Positions 13,547 through 15,017 of a DNA stretch of 15,017 nt are shown here, one piece after another. The position numbers and the translations under genes were made by a program. Numbering within the stretch: position 1 is the first letter of the stretch; every line of letters starts with the position of its first letter. Source of the DNA: JBBSGA01 sp038254585 (GTDB lineage Bacteria; Chloroflexota; Chloroflexia; Chloroflexales; Kallotenuaceae); the NCBI GenBank assembly GCA_038254585.1, contig JBBSGA010000138.1:1-15017 (forward strand), read 5' to 3'. The notes beneath the pieces are model-generated. The model was given only the letters and a program-made list of their open reading frames with translations, did no database searches and was not told where the DNA came from.

Positions 13547-13696
13547 CAGGCGTGTGACGAAAAAGAAGGCGAGCGCGAGGAGTGCGTGAACGGCGAGCAG
13601 CAGTAGCTCTTCAAACCACGTCGTTTCGCCATCCTGAGCGATTACGTTCACCCTAAACGCGACGGCGGCTATGGCAATCAGTTCGAGCGGGTTGCT
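13547..13696 (-). pseudogene. C-terminal fragment of a calcium/cation antiporter (CaCA/Cax type)
   Basis: On the minus strand 'NPLELIAIAAVAFRVNVIAQ', 'DGETTWFEELLLLAVHALL' and 'ALAFFF' closely match the last two helices of Ca2+/H+ antiporters. There the pattern is P-L-E, then 'IA.DGE..W.EG...LAV', then 'LA.AFFF'. No earlier part of the antiporter is present: the upstream codons (13697-13906) are Arg/Ser-rich with no helices, and a hairpin interrupts them. Downstream the frame runs on to 13394 without a proper stop. It is a relic of a roughly 350-aa gene, and cannot work alone. Confidence 0.65.
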
Positions 13697-13923
13697 GCGA
13701 TCAGACCGGTCCGCTTTCGAGCGGGCGCCTCGGTGGCGCCCGCTCAAGCTGCCTCTGCCGGAAGGATCATCCGACTTCCCGTCCGGGACACGCCCATCTC
13801 GTGCCTCAAAGTGGAGCAGGACCGCTGAGACCTTGATCTTCACCGCCAGCACGTTAGAATTCAGGTCTAGAATTGGCCACTCGTGCTCCGACCCTGTCAT
13901 CGGCATCGATTCGCGATCGGGGG
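13697..13923. other. Non-coding stretch before the SOS-like promoter
   Basis: No gene is supported. The minus-strand frame through it is Arg/Ser-rich without family character, and the plus-strand frame from 13671 likewise. Apart from the hairpin at 13719-13745 nothing else was recognised. Confidence 0.35.
13719..13745. repeat. Perfect 11-bp hairpin with 5-base loop
   Basis: GAGCGGGCGCC (13719-13729) and GGCGCCCGCTC (13735-13745) are exact reverse complements around TCGGT. The very stable GC-rich stem resembles a terminator, but neither strand has a following T-tract. It lies directly upstream of the antiporter fragment as read leftward, so it may mark the deletion boundary or end an unseen transcript. 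Confidence 0.6.
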
Positions 13924-13952
13924 TTGACGTAGAACGCTTGTTCTACTATAAT
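13924..13952 (+). promoter_or_regulatory. Near-consensus sigma-70 promoter
   Basis: TTGACG (13924-13929) and TATAAT (13947-13952) are separated by the optimal 17 bases, matching consensus at 11 of 12 positions. Transcription should begin near 13959, giving a leader of about 59 bases that ends with AAGGAG (14005-14010), seven bases before the ATG at 14018. It is by far the best promoter in the window. Confidence 0.85.
13929..13946. promoter_or_regulatory. LexA-type (SOS) operator in the promoter spacer
   Basis: GTAGAACGCTTGTTCTAC is a perfect palindrome of 7-base arms around GCTT and fills the spacer between the -35 and -10 boxes. Its core GAAC-N4-GTTC is the LexA box described for Bacillus and many Gram-positive bacteria. 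A repressor bound here would block RNA polymerase directly. Recognition by LexA rather than another dimeric repressor is inference. Confidence 0.7.
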
Positions 13953-14017
13953 GTTCGATACCTCCCAAGGTTGTCCGAAAGCAAAATCAGCTCATCAACG
14001 ATAGAAGGAGTGGTCCG

Positions 14018-14542
14018 ATGGCCGTAACCAGCCGGAACCTACACCAACAAGCTCCGCGCCGGGTCGTCGGCGTGGGTGCATGGAAGCCGTGGCCCGTTCT
14101 GCTCGGCCCGTATATGCGGGTGGGCTTGGCTTTGCTGGTGGGGTACATGGTGCTGGCGCTCGTAACGGGCTGGGGCAGGATTTGGCTCGACGATCTGCGT
14201 TATGGACGTCCGCGGACGCAGCATCTTACCGGCGTCGTCGGACACAACGAAGGATCAGGAGAGCCGACACATTTTCTCGCCATGAATCTTAATCGGCGCA
14301 TCGTCGTGATTGAGCTGCCGGGCGGCGATAGCTCGAAGGCACAAATATTACAGGGTCCGTATCTGTTTGGGGCCGACGAGGATTTGACACCTGTAGCTCT
14401 GCGGCTGCAAGATATCAATGGCGATGGCAAGAACGATTTGGTCGTGTCCGTGAAACAGGAAGAGATCATCTATATCAATACAGGCGAGAATTTCCGATTG
14501 ATCAACCCCGACGAACGTAAGCACCTACAGAAGGCACCTTAA
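14018..14542 (+). CDS. Single-TM protein with an FG-GAP/VCBS-like motif
   Basis: The 174-aa product starts at an ATG with AAGGAG seven bases upstream. Residues 1-30 are basic and cytoplasmic. Residues 33-51 ('MRVGLALLVGYMVLALVTGW') form one membrane helix, so the remaining 120 residues should be extracellular. These contain beta strands and the calcium-loop-like 'LQDINGDGKNDLVVSV' (130-145), typical of FG-GAP/VCBS repeats but present only once. The stop shares a base with the next start (TAATG), so it is coupled to the glucosaminidase-like gene and may anchor or present it. A strong promoter with a LexA-type operator lies directly upstream. I do not recognise a named family. Confidence 0.85.
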   Translation: MAVTSRNLHQQAPRRVVGVGAWKPWPVLLGPYMRVGLALLVGYMVLALVTGWGRIWLDDLRYGRPRTQHLTGVVGHNEGSGEPTHFLAMNLNRRIVVIELPGGDSSKAQILQGPYLFGADEDLTPVALRLQDINGDGKNDLVVSVKQEEIIYINTGENFRLINPDERKHLQKAP

Positions 14543-15017
14543 TGCGCGGCCGCCAATATGCAATTGCGATTGCCGCCATTCTGGTGATCTGGGCGCTGAT
14601 GCCGGGCCACAACCGGAGTGTGGTCAGCACTGCTCCGGGCCTATCGGGCACCTTCAATGCGCTGGGAGGGGCGCAGGTAGCGGCGGCGATGGCCGCACCT
14701 CAGGCCGGTCTTGCGGTGATAGGACCGCCGACCATTACACCGCCGCAGATCGAGCAGGTTCTGGCGGAATATCATTCGCCCGCGGCAGGCCACGGGCAGG
14801 AGATTTACGACCTCGGCATAAAATATGGTATAAATCCGGCGATCGCCTTAGCTTTTTTCATCCACGAGTCGGGCGCCGGCTCGAATCCGGCGTGGGCGGG
14901 GTGGAAGCCGGATGGCACTACCACCAACAACATCGGGAATATCATCTGTACGCCCGGCTACCGCTGCCATGGCCGCTTTCGCGACTATGCGACCTGGGGC
15001 GAAGGTATCGAAGACTG
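14542..15017 (+). CDS. Exported glucosaminidase/lysozyme-like protein, 3' end beyond the window
   Basis: The ATG at 14542 overlaps the previous stop by one base, and 158 codons are visible with no stop. Residues 6-20 ('YAIAIAAILVIWALM') are a signal peptide or membrane anchor, followed by an Ala/Gly/Pro-rich linker to about 68. The folded part starts near 69. 'IYDLGIKYGINPAIALAFF', 'IHESG' (E109, likely the catalytic Glu) and 'TNNIGNIICTPGYRCHGRF' plus 'DYATWGEGIED' resemble the glucosaminidase/FlgJ-type or transglycosylase fold that cleaves glycan strands of peptidoglycan. C136 and C142 could form a disulfide. Such small wall hydrolases often accompany secretion or conjugation machinery. The exact bond cleaved is not determinable from this portion. 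Confidence 0.8.
   Translation, partial: MRGRQYAIAIAAILVIWALMPGHNRSVVSTAPGLSGTFNALGGAQVAAAMAAPQAGLAVIGPPTITPPQIEQVLAEYHSPAAGHGQEIYDLGIKYGINPAIALAFFIHESGAGSNPAWAGWKPDGTTTNNIGNIICTPGYRCHGRFRDYATWGEGIED

Noticed and set aside
13671..14027. 118-codon plus-strand open frame ending in the FG-GAP-like gene
   Set aside because: It runs through the hairpin, the promoter and the operator, and its composition is not protein-like.

Overview
The window is a G+C-rich stretch (judged by eye at about 60%) of bacterial chromosome, or an element integrated in one. Several features suggest a Chloroflexota (Thermomicrobia-like) host: secreted multidomain proteins with FN3-like modules, a surface protein ending in an '(Y/F)LP' tail, strong GGAGG ribosome binding sites, and a GAAC-N4-GTTC operator of the LexA type used by Gram-positives and related phyla. 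This placement is inference; no rRNA or tRNA gene is visible.

Layout. (1) 1-1006: the first 15 codons of a leftward gene, then a VapBC-type toxin-antitoxin pair joined by a TAATG overlap. (2) 1302-5482: a block of damaged genes. It holds a sulfatase broken by a frameshift and lacking its own stop, and a leftward pair made of a CHAT-domain protease and a 242-aa all-beta protein of unknown function. The CHAT gene is split by a one-base phase change and has lost its 5' end at a junction with an IS110-family transposase remnant. The remnant's other side abuts, in frame, a beheaded FN3-like domain. A 13-bp stem hairpin closes the block. (3) 5584-10586: two large intact envelope genes, a membrane-anchored Pro/Gly-rich protein with a C-terminal beta-helix and a 937-aa secreted PGRP-type amidase with a PA14-like domain. 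(4) 10587-11374: remnants of two membrane proteins, the second an AI-2E-family permease. (5) 11471-12855, leftward: a voltage-gated-type ion channel with the unusual pore sequence TTMGSEYWP, and a four-TM DUF2238/YjdF-like protein. (6) 13138-13696: a small DUF6582-like gene broken by a one-base deletion, and a C-terminal scrap of a calcium/cation antiporter. (7) 13924-15017: a near-consensus sigma-70 promoter whose 17-bp spacer is filled by a LexA-type palindrome. It drives a single-TM FG-GAP-like protein coupled by TAATG to a glucosaminidase/lysozyme-like exported protein that runs off the window.

Two points stand out. One is the promoter/operator at 13924-13952, which predicts DNA-damage control of a two-gene envelope cassette and may mark the edge of a conjugative or phage-like element. 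The other is the CHAT plus all-beta partner module, a possible conflict or signalling system caught while decaying. Between them the window holds at least eight truncated or frameshifted genes among long intact ones, which looks like real gene decay in an accessory region rather than uniformly poor sequence. Individual one-base shifts could still be assembly errors.
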